NCBI GenBank assembly: GCA_016744655.1
Contig: JADGDY010000023.1
Span: forward strand, 1 to 40,305
Source of the DNA: Bacteroidales bacterium
GTDB taxonomy: Bacteria > Bacteroidota > Bacteroidia > Bacteroidales > UBA12170
DNA: 40,305 nt
Direction of reading: 5' to 3'
Below, in pieces: positions 26,731 to 34,670 of this stretch (position 1 is its first letter; every line of letters begins with the position of its first letter). Both the position numbers and the translations under genes were made by a program. Under the pieces are notes generated by a model. It was given only the letters and a program-made list of their open reading frames with translations, had not been told where the DNA came from and did no database searches.

Positions 26731-26846
26731 ATGTTCATATGTTTTAAGTTTAATGTTCAAAAAGGGCAAAGGGTAAAGCTGGTCTTCAATGTTCAACACT
26801 TTGATTCCGCTCCATGTAAAGATTCACTACCGATTAATCAATTTTC

Positions 26847-26890
26847 TTATGCGTTCTTTGCGATTTCTTTGCGTGAAACCTGTTTTTGTT
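26847..26890. repeat. degenerate TTTGCG repeat between ygeY and ygeW
   Basis: The phrases TATGCGTTCTTTGCGATTTC and TTTGCGTGAAACC resemble the intergenic class seen at 17.9, 25.0 and 25.5 kb. It fills the 165-bp gap between the two minus-strand genes. Confidence 0.45.
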
Positions 26891-26895
26891 AAGAA

Positions 26896-28083
26896 TTAAA
26901 GCTGATAAGCAAATGCTGCATAGAAAGCAGAGGCTATAACTAAATCATCAATAGCTACTTTTTCGTTTGGAGCGTGGGCAAGAATTTCGTTGCCTGGGCC
27001 AAAGCCTATCATAGGGATTTTGTATATGCCATTTATCACCACTCCATTGGTAGAGAAGGTCCACTTGTCTACTTTGGGTTTTGTGGCATAAAGCGCCTCG
27101 AATGCTTGTACACCCGTTTGAACCACTTGATGGTCTTCTGGGATTTTCCAAGTTGGATAGTATTTCTCCATTCCGTAGGTTAATCCTGTATAGGCCTCCT
27201 CCGAATAGTCTAATACTTCAACTTTAGCATTTAATCCTTCTAAGAGCTCCTCTATTTCTTTTACAGCAGACTCTTTGGTTTCTCCCCATGTAAGGCGGCG
27301 GTCAAGATGTAATCTGGAAAAATCAGAAACAGCACATAGTGACGGACTTTCCGAAACAAATTCAGAGATGGTCACACTGCCTTTTCCAAGGAACTCGTCA
27401 TAAGTCAATCGTTCATTAAGCTTTTCAATTTCTAGGGCTACTTTGGATGCCATATAAATGGCATTTTTGCCTCTTTCGGGAGCTGAGCCATGGGAAGAAA
27501 CTCCATAGAAACTCACATGCATTTCCATTCTTCCTCTATGTCCACGATAGATATTTAAATTAGTAGGTTCGGTGCTAATGGCGAAGTCGGGTTTTATTTT
27601 CTCTTCTTCTACCAAATATTTCCAGCATAAGCCATCACAATCCTCTTCCATTACGCTTCCTACAAAGTATATGGTCAAGTCTTTATCGAAGCCCAGTTCT
27701 TTTAAAATCCTTCCAGAAGTAACAAAGGCAGCAGGTCCACCTTCTTGGTCAACAGTTCCACGCCCATGAACAAATCCGTCTTTGATTTCTCCACCTAATG
27801 GGTCAAAATCCCAATTACTCAAATTACCATTGTCCACGGTATCCATATGCCCATCGATAGCTAGTACTTTTCTACCATTACCAATTCTACCAATCACATT
27901 GCCCAAGCCATCTATCCATACTTCATCAAATCCCGCCTCCTCCATTTGGCGTTTGAGTTCTAGCTGAACTTCTTTTTCTTGTGTACTTAAAGATTTTATT
28001 TTCACCAACTCGGAAAGGTTTTTAGCGGTATAGTCTCTGTATTTTTCCGATAAGGATTTTATTTGTTCAATGGTATTTTGCAT
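26896..28083 (-). CDS. ygeY: YgeY, M20-family hydrolase of anaerobic purine catabolism
   Basis: 395 residues, like E. coli YgeY (403). M20 metallopeptidase/deacylase marks: AIDGHMDTVDNG (His79, Asp81), GRGTVDQEGG (bridging Asp112), SVMEEDCDGLCW (catalytic Glu near 146), STEPT and the lid-domain SHGSAPERGKNAIY, then GFGPGNEILAHAPNE with the last metal His. The YgeY-specific segments RGHRGRMEMHV and WTFSTNGV are present. Although labelled selenium-metabolism linked, YgeY is one of the genes needed for anaerobic urate use and presumably hydrolyses a ureido or amide bond of an intermediate. Start at the ATG at 28083. Confidence 0.95.
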   Translation of the reverse strand: MQNTIEQIKSLSEKYRDYTAKNLSELVKIKSLSTQEKEVQLELKRQMEEAGFDEVWIDGLGNVIGRIGNGRKVLAIDGHMDTVDNGNLSNWDFDPLGGEIKDGFVHGRGTVDQEGGPAAFVTSGRILKELGFDKDLTIYFVGSVMEEDCDGLCWKYLVEEEKIKPDFAISTEPTNLNIYRGHRGRMEMHVSFYGVSSHGSAPERGKNAIYMASKVALEIEKLNERLTYDEFLGKGSVTISEFVSESPSLCAVSDFSRLHLDRRLTWGETKESAVKEIEELLEGLNAKVEVLDYSEEAYTGLTYGMEKYYPTWKIPEDHQVVQTGVQAFEALYATKPKVDKWTFSTNGVVINGIYKIPMIGFGPGNEILAHAPNEKVAIDDLVIASAFYAAFAYQL

Positions 28084-28141
28084 ATCAAAAGTGTTTAAAT
28101 TTTAAAAGTTCCCGCTACAAATTGAGGTTAAGAAATGCATG

Positions 28142-28160
28142 GATAGTATTATTTACTATC
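28142..28160. promoter_or_regulatory. candidate operator upstream of ygeY
   Basis: Perfect inverted repeat GATAGTA-TTATT-TACTATC, centred about 68 bp upstream of the ygeY start. Size and symmetry suit a dimeric regulator, but no regulator gene of the purine island is in the window, and AT-rich palindromes can be chance. Confidence 0.3.
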
Positions 28161-28713
28161 TAAATTTCATTGGTCAAAAGTCAAGCAGGATTGCTTAGAA
28201 ATTGGTATTAGATACTATCTCGTAAATCTAGTGATAAATACGATATAAAATTGGTTTGCTTATGTTGAATATAAAGGGATTGCGTAGTGTTTAGAATGGT
28301 TCTAAGAAAGAATGGGCGCTAAAATTAATCTATCTATGTTTCTTTCCTGTTTTCTGTTGATTTCTTCAATTACTAAATAGTTGGAGTAAAATGTTTTTTA
28401 AAGCGAACAGTAATCCTGTCCGTTTTTATGTCTTTTAAAAGTATAAATTCGAGCTCATATTAAAACAATTGTTTAATGAATAAGAAGAAGTATAAAGTGA
28501 GATTTTTGCTAATGGATTTTCGAAAGAATTACAATAAAGAGTCAAATAAGAAACTTTTGAAATCAGATTAATTCTAGTTAAGAGATTGTGGTTCTACTAC
28601 CATTAGTTTGTATGTATATAATTTACAGTTTTCATCAAAATTGCATAGTTTGCTTTTAAGAAAATATTGTATTTAAAATTCAGGATTAGAGGATTTTTTA
28701 TCGGTTTTTATCT

Positions 28714-28721
28714 TATATTTG
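28714..28721 (+). promoter_or_regulatory. -7 element of the ECF sigma gene
   Basis: TATATTTG matches TAnnTTTG exactly. The start site would fall near 28728, leaving about 13 bases before the TTG start at 28741, which helps to support that start. Confidence 0.5.
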
Positions 28722-28740
28722 GACAAACAATTATTAAAAT

Positions 28741-29280
28741 TTGACCTACTTATATCCAACTTTTTTAAACGGTAAAAATGAATTCTTTGATGCTTTCTAT
28801 CAAGAACATCATGCGACACTATTAATGATTGCATATAAATATATGCGTAATAAAGATGATGCCGAGGATGTAGTAGCAGATGTATATAAAAAGCTATTGT
28901 TTTTTTCTGCTGAACAGAGGAAGAAGTTGTTACCAGACTCTCACTCTGAGTTTGTTTATTACATTAGAAAAATGGTAGTGAATAAAAGTTTGGATAATTA
29001 CAAGCAAAAAGCCAACCAGAGGAGGTTATTAACAGAACATTTTTCTAGAAATGAAGAATCAGATTTTTTTGATGAGCAAGATGTTTTAGAGCCTCGATTA
29101 CAGGAGATTATACAACAGTTATTAAGCCAACGAGAAGTTGAAGTAATTGCCTTGCACGTACAAGGCTTTAAAAATGCAGAAATAGCTAAGCAATTAGACA
29201 TATCCTATTTCACAGTGCGTAATTTGATTCATGTATCTAAAAAAAAGTTAAAAAACCAGTACAAAAAGTATTTTCAGTAG
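28741..29280 (+). CDS. ECF (RpoE-type) sigma-70 family factor
   Basis: 179 residues. Region 2 is visible at about 18-52 (YQEHHATLLMIAYKYMRNKD then DAEDVVADVYKKL) and region 4 at about 127-174 (LLSQREVEVIALHVQGFKNA then EIAKQLDISYFTVRN), the helix-turn-helix that reads the -35 box. The first codon is TTG; the nearest in-frame ATG would remove part of region 2, and a -7 promoter element sits 20 bp upstream, so TTG is chosen. It is followed after 30 bp by the membrane protein at 29311, probably its anti-sigma factor. Targets are unknown. Confidence 0.9.
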   Translation: MTYLYPTFLNGKNEFFDAFYQEHHATLLMIAYKYMRNKDDAEDVVADVYKKLLFFSAEQRKKLLPDSHSEFVYYIRKMVVNKSLDNYKQKANQRRLLTEHFSRNEESDFFDEQDVLEPRLQEIIQQLLSQREVEVIALHVQGFKNAEIAKQLDISYFTVRNLIHVSKKKLKNQYKKYFQ

Positions 29281-29310
29281 TTTTATAGTTGGACCAATAT
29301 CTCAAAAGGA

Positions 29311-30018
29311 ATGGATTATTATAATATTGATAACATCGATAAGTTTCTAAAGCAACAGCTTTCTACAGAGGCGATGACATCTTTTCAAAAGGCAATGGAT
29401 AAAGATTCTCTGCTAAAAGATGCTGTGGATGGCTACCGCTTTATGAAAGAAGATGGTGTTGATTTGGATGATATGCTCCAAAACTCGAAGCGAAAAATGA
29501 AGCACAAGCCTTTGGGTAAAACACGAATGCTGCACTCTTGGAAATCAATAGCTATTGTAGCTTCTATTGTTATTTTGCTGGGAGTAGCTGGGCTTATACA
29601 ACTCACATCGGGGCCAAATATTAATGATTATGACTTTAAGGATGCTGGTTTGCCTGTTCATTTAGGTGCACTTAAAGTAGTTGATTATACGGTATTTACT
29701 AATTTTTATAAGCTTGGAGATTATAAGAATGCCCTTCAAGAAATTGATGTTTTAATTCAAAAGCAATCTAATAACGATACCCTCCTCTATTATAAAGCTT
29801 GCATTCATAAAGAACATAATAGTTACATTAAAGCAATTGAATATTTCAAAATGATAAAACCAAGTTCTGCTTATTTTGAAAAGGCAAATTATCAGGAAGC
29901 CATGTGCTATTGGTATATTGATGATAAAGAAAACTTATTAAATACTCTAAATACGATTTCCAAAAGTTCAAATCATTTATTTTATCATCAATCTCTTTTG
30001 ATTCTTAAAAAGCTATAA
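29311..30018 (+). CDS. membrane-anchored anti-sigma-like protein with TPR-like exterior
   Basis: 235 residues. Residues 1-75 are soluble and cytoplasmic, with a pattern (IDKFLKQQLSTEAMTSFQKA...DSLLKDAVDGYRFM) like the N-terminus of many Bacteroidota anti-sigma factors. One membrane helix spans about 78-97 (WKSIAIVASIVILLGVAGLI). Outside are about 130 residues of TPR-like helices (YKLGDYKNALQEIDVLIQK, YYKACIHKEHNSYIKAIEYF). Its place 30 bp after the ECF sigma gene supports the anti-sigma role, which is inferred. Its last 31 bp overlap tail-to-tail with the CHAT gene. Confidence 0.72.
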   Translation: MDYYNIDNIDKFLKQQLSTEAMTSFQKAMDKDSLLKDAVDGYRFMKEDGVDLDDMLQNSKRKMKHKPLGKTRMLHSWKSIAIVASIVILLGVAGLIQLTSGPNINDYDFKDAGLPVHLGALKVVDYTVFTNFYKLGDYKNALQEIDVLIQKQSNNDTLLYYKACIHKEHNSYIKAIEYFKMIKPSSAYFEKANYQEAMCYWYIDDKENLLNTLNTISKSSNHLFYHQSLLILKKL

Positions 30019-32678
30019 ATTATCATTCCTCCTACTAACAATACTACTAAACCAATTCCCGACTTCTTTATTTTTGATTGTTCGATTTTTGAATCTACAC
30101 CATTATAGCTTAAAGCTGCCCAATAAATAGGATTGAACAATTGAGGATCTTTTGCATTGCTTAAGAAATCCTTTTTCGCATTCCAAAGGGCTTCTGAATA
30201 GGGTTCTCCAGATTCAATTCTTTCATAAAAATCACCTAATATTTCTGCGCTACTTTGGTCATCTAATCGCCATGGAGTTGTAATGACGGCATTCGATCCT
30301 GATAAATATAAAGATCTAATCATACCAATCTTTCCATCACTGTAATCGAATAATGAGAATCCTGCTCTACAGGATGCTACCACTGATAAATCTGTATTTA
30401 GAGCTCGTTTATTAAAAAAATCTTTACTAAGCGAAGTATCATTTAAATATAGTTTATAAATACTATTCGTATTATAACTGGCTCTAAGGTATCTACTGTC
30501 AAAATCCACAATCCCATGTGCTGCTATATGTATATATTTAAAACTGGAATGAGTATTCAGTTGATTCAAATCAGCACTGTTGCTAATGAGTAAAGATTTT
30601 GACTTACTCTCCAGCTTATGCCCTAATAGATTATTGAACGGTAGTTTTTTAGCAATTATTTTGTTCTTATAATCAGGAGAAAAAATCAATGTAAAATCAC
30701 TTATTTTATGGACTCTGTTTAATAATATGTTTTCCACATAAATATTGGGTAAATAGGTGAAATTATAATCCATACCAAAATATTCAAAATCCCTGTATTG
30801 AGGGTGACTTAATGTATCTTTAATTAAGATATCAAAAGGTAAAAAATCTATTTTATAATTGGGTGCAATTTTAATTCTCTTAATGCCTTTCAAGTATTTT
30901 AATAAAGGTCTAAAATATTTTCCGGAAACATAATAAGAGACCTCCTGGAAAGTTTTTGGATCATTTATAAAGTCTTCATTTAAATAGCTTAGCATCCCTC
31001 TTTTATCGTTATCCTGACCTATTCCGATGATTTTGCAAAAATCTTTCTTAACAACAAAAACATAATTGGTATCCTTATTTAGGAACTTATGGTTAGTGTA
31101 TAAAAGGACAGCTTCGTCTTTTTCAAGCGACTCCATATAACTATCCATACTAACTAAGGGTTGATGTCCGAATAATGCCTTTATTGCTGGTGATGTGGCT
31201 TGAATAAAATCATCATATTTGTTATTGGTATTTTCTATTTCAGCTTTAATCTTGATGGTATCAAACGATAAAAGCCCCTTTCTGTGTAAATACAATTTAT
31301 CTTGCAAAATAAATATAGTAGTATTTAAACTATCTAGAGCTCGTTTTGTTTCTTTTAATTGCGTCTTTTCTGATTCAGCGATTAGTTTATAATACAAAGA
31401 TTCGTACCGAGTTTTATTGGCATAATGCCAATAGATTTCAAGATATTCTTCTTCATTCGTAGTGCTATATAATTGATTAGCGATGGTAAGAATTTGATCA
31501 TAAGGTGACTTATAATACCCAGTAGAAATATATTCCGTTTCTGGCTCTAAATAATGGATTAAAAAATGATGATATAAACGTTCTGCTTGAAAGTTTAAAT
31601 GAAGTAGGGAATCTAAATGATATTCGTCTAAATCATTTGTGCAGTTTAGGTAGGAGTTAGAATACCATTTAGTTACCATTAGTGGGGTTAATATCGATTT
31701 GAAATGATAATGACCATCAATTTGGATGGAAAAGTGTTTCAAGGCTTCGGCATAACACTTATTAGCTTTGCAGTAATCATTGTAATAGGAGTACTGCAGG
31801 CCTTTAACAGCCAACATTTGATATTGAGGCACACCCTTAGTGGGTTTAATCCCTTTTATTGCATTTATAGTCTGAGAGTATTGCTTGTGAAAGTATGTAT
31901 TTGCCGCATTATTTTGGTCGTATTTCCTTGCGGTGAGCATATTCAGGTCTTGATGTAAATTGTTTCTTACCCTATAATAGAATACCATATTATACCACTT
32001 CTCTTTTTGGTAATCCAAGGTATTTATAAGACTATCACAGATATTAATCATATTAATTTGATGCCCTCCTATAGAGTCGTATTCCGGATAAGGAAATATT
32101 GGAGATTCTCTTAATAAAAGGGTGCTATAATTTCTTGCTGTGTTTAAATAGTTAAAATAGAAATAGTTGATGTCAATATCAATGCTATTGTCCAATGTTT
32201 CTAAAATCTCTAAAGCTTCGATCATGTTATTATTAGAATGTTTGGTTTTCATCTCTAATGCATGGTATCTCGATAAATAAATTAAATACTCTACTTTAAA
32301 TTGTGGATCATAATTGCTTGCTAAGGATTTATAAAAAAACATGGAATCAGCAGTATGTTTAATATCGAGAACATAGCCAATATCGTGGTATATATGATTC
32401 AACAATTGGTAAGCTTCCCCAACGAGCATTTGAATGGAGTCATTGCTGTATTTAAAACTTCGGTGATCTAAAAAAATAAGCTCCTCTATCGCTAAAAACA
32501 AAGCATTATTTTTATAATAGAAATTGGCTTTTTCAATTTGCTCCTCAATATCTTCTATTGAAAAGGTTTCCTTATCCTTCAAGTCGTTTTCTACTATATT
32601 ATTAGCCTTTATAAATGGCGCATTTGAAAGAAATGCCATGAGCAGGAGTAACAAGAAATGCGATTTTGACCAATTCAT
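29988..32678 (-). CDS. exported TPR-CHAT caspase-like protein with C-terminal membrane anchor
   Basis: 896 residues from the ATG at 32678, which starts a signal peptide (SHFLLLLLMAFLSNAPFIKA); a TTG at 32699 is less fitting. Residues about 30-480 are helical and TPR-like (Tyr/Leu-rich, KANKCYAEALKHF). The C-terminal third is a CHAT caspase-like domain: His721 in YIHIAAHG and Cys770 in VVASCRAG form the expected His/Cys dyad, followed by SLYLSGSNAVITTPWRLDD and YWAALSYNG. A membrane helix (IGLVVLLVGGMIIYSFL) and KRD tail end the protein, so the protease domain should lie outside the inner membrane. It converges on the sigma/anti-sigma pair. Cleavage of the anti-sigma exterior by this protease is an attractive but untested idea. 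Confidence 0.85.
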   Translation of the reverse strand: MNWSKSHFLLLLLMAFLSNAPFIKANNIVENDLKDKETFSIEDIEEQIEKANFYYKNNALFLAIEELIFLDHRSFKYSNDSIQMLVGEAYQLLNHIYHDIGYVLDIKHTADSMFFYKSLASNYDPQFKVEYLIYLSRYHALEMKTKHSNNNMIEALEILETLDNSIDIDINYFYFNYLNTARNYSTLLLRESPIFPYPEYDSIGGHQINMINICDSLINTLDYQKEKWYNMVFYYRVRNNLHQDLNMLTARKYDQNNAANTYFHKQYSQTINAIKGIKPTKGVPQYQMLAVKGLQYSYYNDYCKANKCYAEALKHFSIQIDGHYHFKSILTPLMVTKWYSNSYLNCTNDLDEYHLDSLLHLNFQAERLYHHFLIHYLEPETEYISTGYYKSPYDQILTIANQLYSTTNEEEYLEIYWHYANKTRYESLYYKLIAESEKTQLKETKRALDSLNTTIFILQDKLYLHRKGLLSFDTIKIKAEIENTNNKYDDFIQATSPAIKALFGHQPLVSMDSYMESLEKDEAVLLYTNHKFLNKDTNYVFVVKKDFCKIIGIGQDNDKRGMLSYLNEDFINDPKTFQEVSYYVSGKYFRPLLKYLKGIKRIKIAPNYKIDFLPFDILIKDTLSHPQYRDFEYFGMDYNFTYLPNIYVENILLNRVHKISDFTLIFSPDYKNKIIAKKLPFNNLLGHKLESKSKSLLISNSADLNQLNTHSSFKYIHIAAHGIVDFDSRYLRASYNTNSIYKLYLNDTSLSKDFFNKRALNTDLSVVASCRAGFSLFDYSDGKIGMIRSLYLSGSNAVITTPWRLDDQSSAEILGDFYERIESGEPYSEALWNAKKDFLSNAKDPQLFNPIYWAALSYNGVDSKIEQSKIKKSGIGLVVLLVGGMIIYSFLRIKRD

Positions 32679-32902
32679 TTTAAGGGGGCTTCTATACAAT
32701 AAACGACCTGCGTTTTAAATTGTACTTTTAATTATCTAATATAGGAATGAATTTTAGTTTATACAATGTATTTTTTTAATTAGAATATGCAATGAATATT
32801 GAGGTTTTACACCAAAATATATGCACTCTGCTGTAAGCTCAAATGAAAGCCAAATAAAGACTAACATTAGTAATCATGAGGACTAATGGATTCCAGCCTT
32901 TT

Positions 32903-33169
32903 TGCTCAGGAGGAAATGTTTTCCGCCGATATTCATGTCAAGCTTCTGTTTTATATATTCTTTTGTTTGGAGATATGTCTTTAAGCCGGCAAAAGCATTA
33001 TTTTTTCAGTAAAACACTCTGGCCGGCCAAAAAAAGTTCGGGTTCATCATTACCCCAGTATTTCTTTCCTTTCAGTCTCTCATACTGGGTTAATGAAATG
33101 TCGCACCTTCAGTGCTTTGTTAAGTGTTCCAAAGCTATGAATGAATATAGGAATAGATGAGTGGTATTG
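32903..33169. repeat. 267-bp structured repeat, copy 1
   Basis: About 96% identical to copy 2, 373 bp downstream (nine substitutions and one 1-base indel by eye). Internal stems: GG(A)GGAAA/TTTCCGCC, GCCGGC and GGCCGGCC palindromes, CCCAGTAT (8 bp)/ATACTGGG, and GCTTTG/CAAAGC. Such conserved stems suggest a MITE-like element or a structured RNA. Confidence 0.9.
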
Positions 33170-33221
33170 ATAAGCTATTTTTAATCTATGATATTTAAGG
33201 TTTAGAAGATTGAATCTAGCT

Positions 33222-33256
33222 TTATGTTTTTTGCTCCCTTTAGGGCAAACAAGAAG
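33222..33256. repeat. inverted copy of the 11.97-kb repeat
   Basis: TTTTTTGCTCCCTTTAGGGC followed by AAACAAG is the reverse complement of the sequence at 11973-12000 except for a 4-base insertion (CAAC) there. It lies between the two 267-bp repeats. Confidence 0.65.
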
Positions 33257-33275
33257 ATGAATATCTAGGGTATTC

Positions 33276-33541
33276 TGCTCAGGCGGAAATGTTTTCCGCC
33301 GATATTCATGTCAAGGTTCTGTTTTATCTATTCTTTTGTATAAAGATATGTCTTTAAGCCGGCAAAAGCATTATTTTTTCAGTAAAACACTCTGGCCGGC
33401 CAAAAAAGTTCGGGTTCATCATTACCCCAGTATTTCTTTCCTTTCAGTCTCTCATACTGGCTTAATGAAATGTCACACCTTCAGTGCTTTGTTAAGTGTT
33501 CCAAAGCTATGAATGAATATAGGAATAGATGGGTGGTATTG
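33276..33541. repeat. 267-bp structured repeat, copy 2
   Basis: Same orientation as copy 1. Here the first hairpin is perfect (GGCGGAAA-TGT-TTTCCGCC), while the CCCAGTAT stem loses one pair. An A-run is 6 instead of 7 bases, which breaks the reading frame seen in copy 1. Confidence 0.9.
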
Positions 33542-33576
33542 TATGCTCCTAGAGCGTATGTTCACATCGAGTAAAA

Positions 33577-33606
33577 AAAATGGAAGGAAGGGAAGCCTTC
33601 CATTTT
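33577..33606. terminator. terminator-like hairpin
   Basis: AAAATGGAAGG pairs perfectly with CCTTCCATTTT across an 8-nt loop; an A-run precedes it. It stands 35 bp after repeat copy 2. No gene ends nearby, so it may end a transcript of the repeat region. Confidence 0.5.
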
Positions 33607-33970
33607 AGTAAAGAATGATGCGTTTTGGAGTATATAATAAGGCCCTATAATACTAATTTTCATTCACAAGGTTTAACTTATCGCGAATGCATTAAAACCA
33701 CTATATATTTAGTAAACGATTTATGAAACCAATTGTACTGTATTTCTTACTAAAATAACTGTCATTCCGCTGTGCACCGAGGAATCTTTAATCATTATTA
33801 GGGCTAAATTCTATTTTGATGAGCTAAGTTAGGTTGATTTAATTTCTAGAAGCAGAATATGTATGAAACTTTGTCTAATTATTATGTGTTGATATACAAA
33901 ATGCAGTTTATATAGTTATGAAATAGAAACCATTCAAGGATTCTGAATCAAATCCCGTAAAATTTATAAA

Positions 33971-34020
33971 GACTTCCAACGGAAGTCTAATTCCGCCTTA
34001 TCAGGAAGTCGTTAAGCGGA
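33971..34020. repeat. hairpin cluster
   Basis: GACTTCC-AAC-GGAAGTC (33971-33987) is a perfect 7-bp stem. TCCGCCTTA (33992-34000) pairs with TAAGCGGA (34013-34020) with one bulge, with a second GGAAGTC in the loop. Function unknown. Confidence 0.55.
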
Positions 34021-34441
34021 GCAAAAGGATTGAAGGAAATAAAAACAATACTGTTCGACGCTCGTTAGTGAGCATTCAAAGAATGTCACTAAAAGTAGGA
34101 GCTTATTGTTTTTCCGAAAAGCCATTTGTGGAGTAGACTTTCTGATACAGCGGTGGTTTTGCTACTTTTTTTGAAAAGTGTTAAAGAATAAATGTGGCTA
34201 ATAGGGTATCTAAACCAGAAGAAATATATCATTGTAAAAGAGTTTTAAAAATATAATTAGCTCTACTTATGCACCCTATTTTTTTAGCCTAAATCTATCA
34301 TTACAGTCTAGCATATGGAAATCGATCTATTCTGAATTTAAATACACAATGATACTAAAGCGCATCAAAATGAGAAATAGCCAATAGGTATAATGACAAG
34401 ATTTCTCCGAATTAAAATAATTTCATTTTTTCTTTCACAAT

Positions 34442-34471
34442 AAAAGTACAATATCCATTTTCAATCGTATT
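34442..34471. repeat. 30-bp exact repeat, copy 1
   Basis: AAAAGTACAATATCCATTTT followed by CAATCGTATT, identical to 38511-38540. It lies 200 bp upstream of a secreted-protein gene start. Confidence 0.85.
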
Positions 34472-34670
34472 CTTGAAAAGAATAGATGTTTTATAACCGT
34501 CAATATATGATAAATAAATCATGATTTGCTATTTTGTGTCTAAAATTGAATAATGATGAATCACGATTATTAACAAAATATTAACGATTACAAAAGGAAT
34601 AGCTACGCTAGTTTATTGCGACTAGATTTAAATAAGCAATAACAATACATTTATGTAAAACTTTAATGAT

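Larger units (their letters stand above)
28084..28740. other. 657-bp divergent intergenic region
   Basis: No gene was seen. It holds the inverted repeat at 28142-28160 near ygeY and the promoter at 28714-28721 for the sigma-factor gene. A second related half-site, GATACTATC, occurs near 28214. Confidence 0.5.
32679..34670. other. 2-kb gene-poor region rich in repeats and hairpins
   Basis: No convincing gene. It contains the two copies of a 267-bp structured repeat (32903-33169, 33276-33541), a terminator-like hairpin (33577-33606), a hairpin cluster (33971-34020) and one copy of a 30-bp exact repeat (34442-34471). The short open frame in repeat copy 1 is not kept in copy 2. Confidence 0.7.

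Noticed and set aside
28741-32678. Possible type III-E CRISPR accessory locus (sigma plus TPR-CHAT)
   Set aside because: No cas7-11 or repeat array in the window, and the CHAT protein is exported, unlike cytoplasmic Csx29.
32876-33160. 94-residue open frame in repeat copy 1
   Set aside because: The matching frame in copy 2 is broken by a one-base deletion in an A-run, and the protein has no recognisable features; the conserved signal is in the stems, not the codons.
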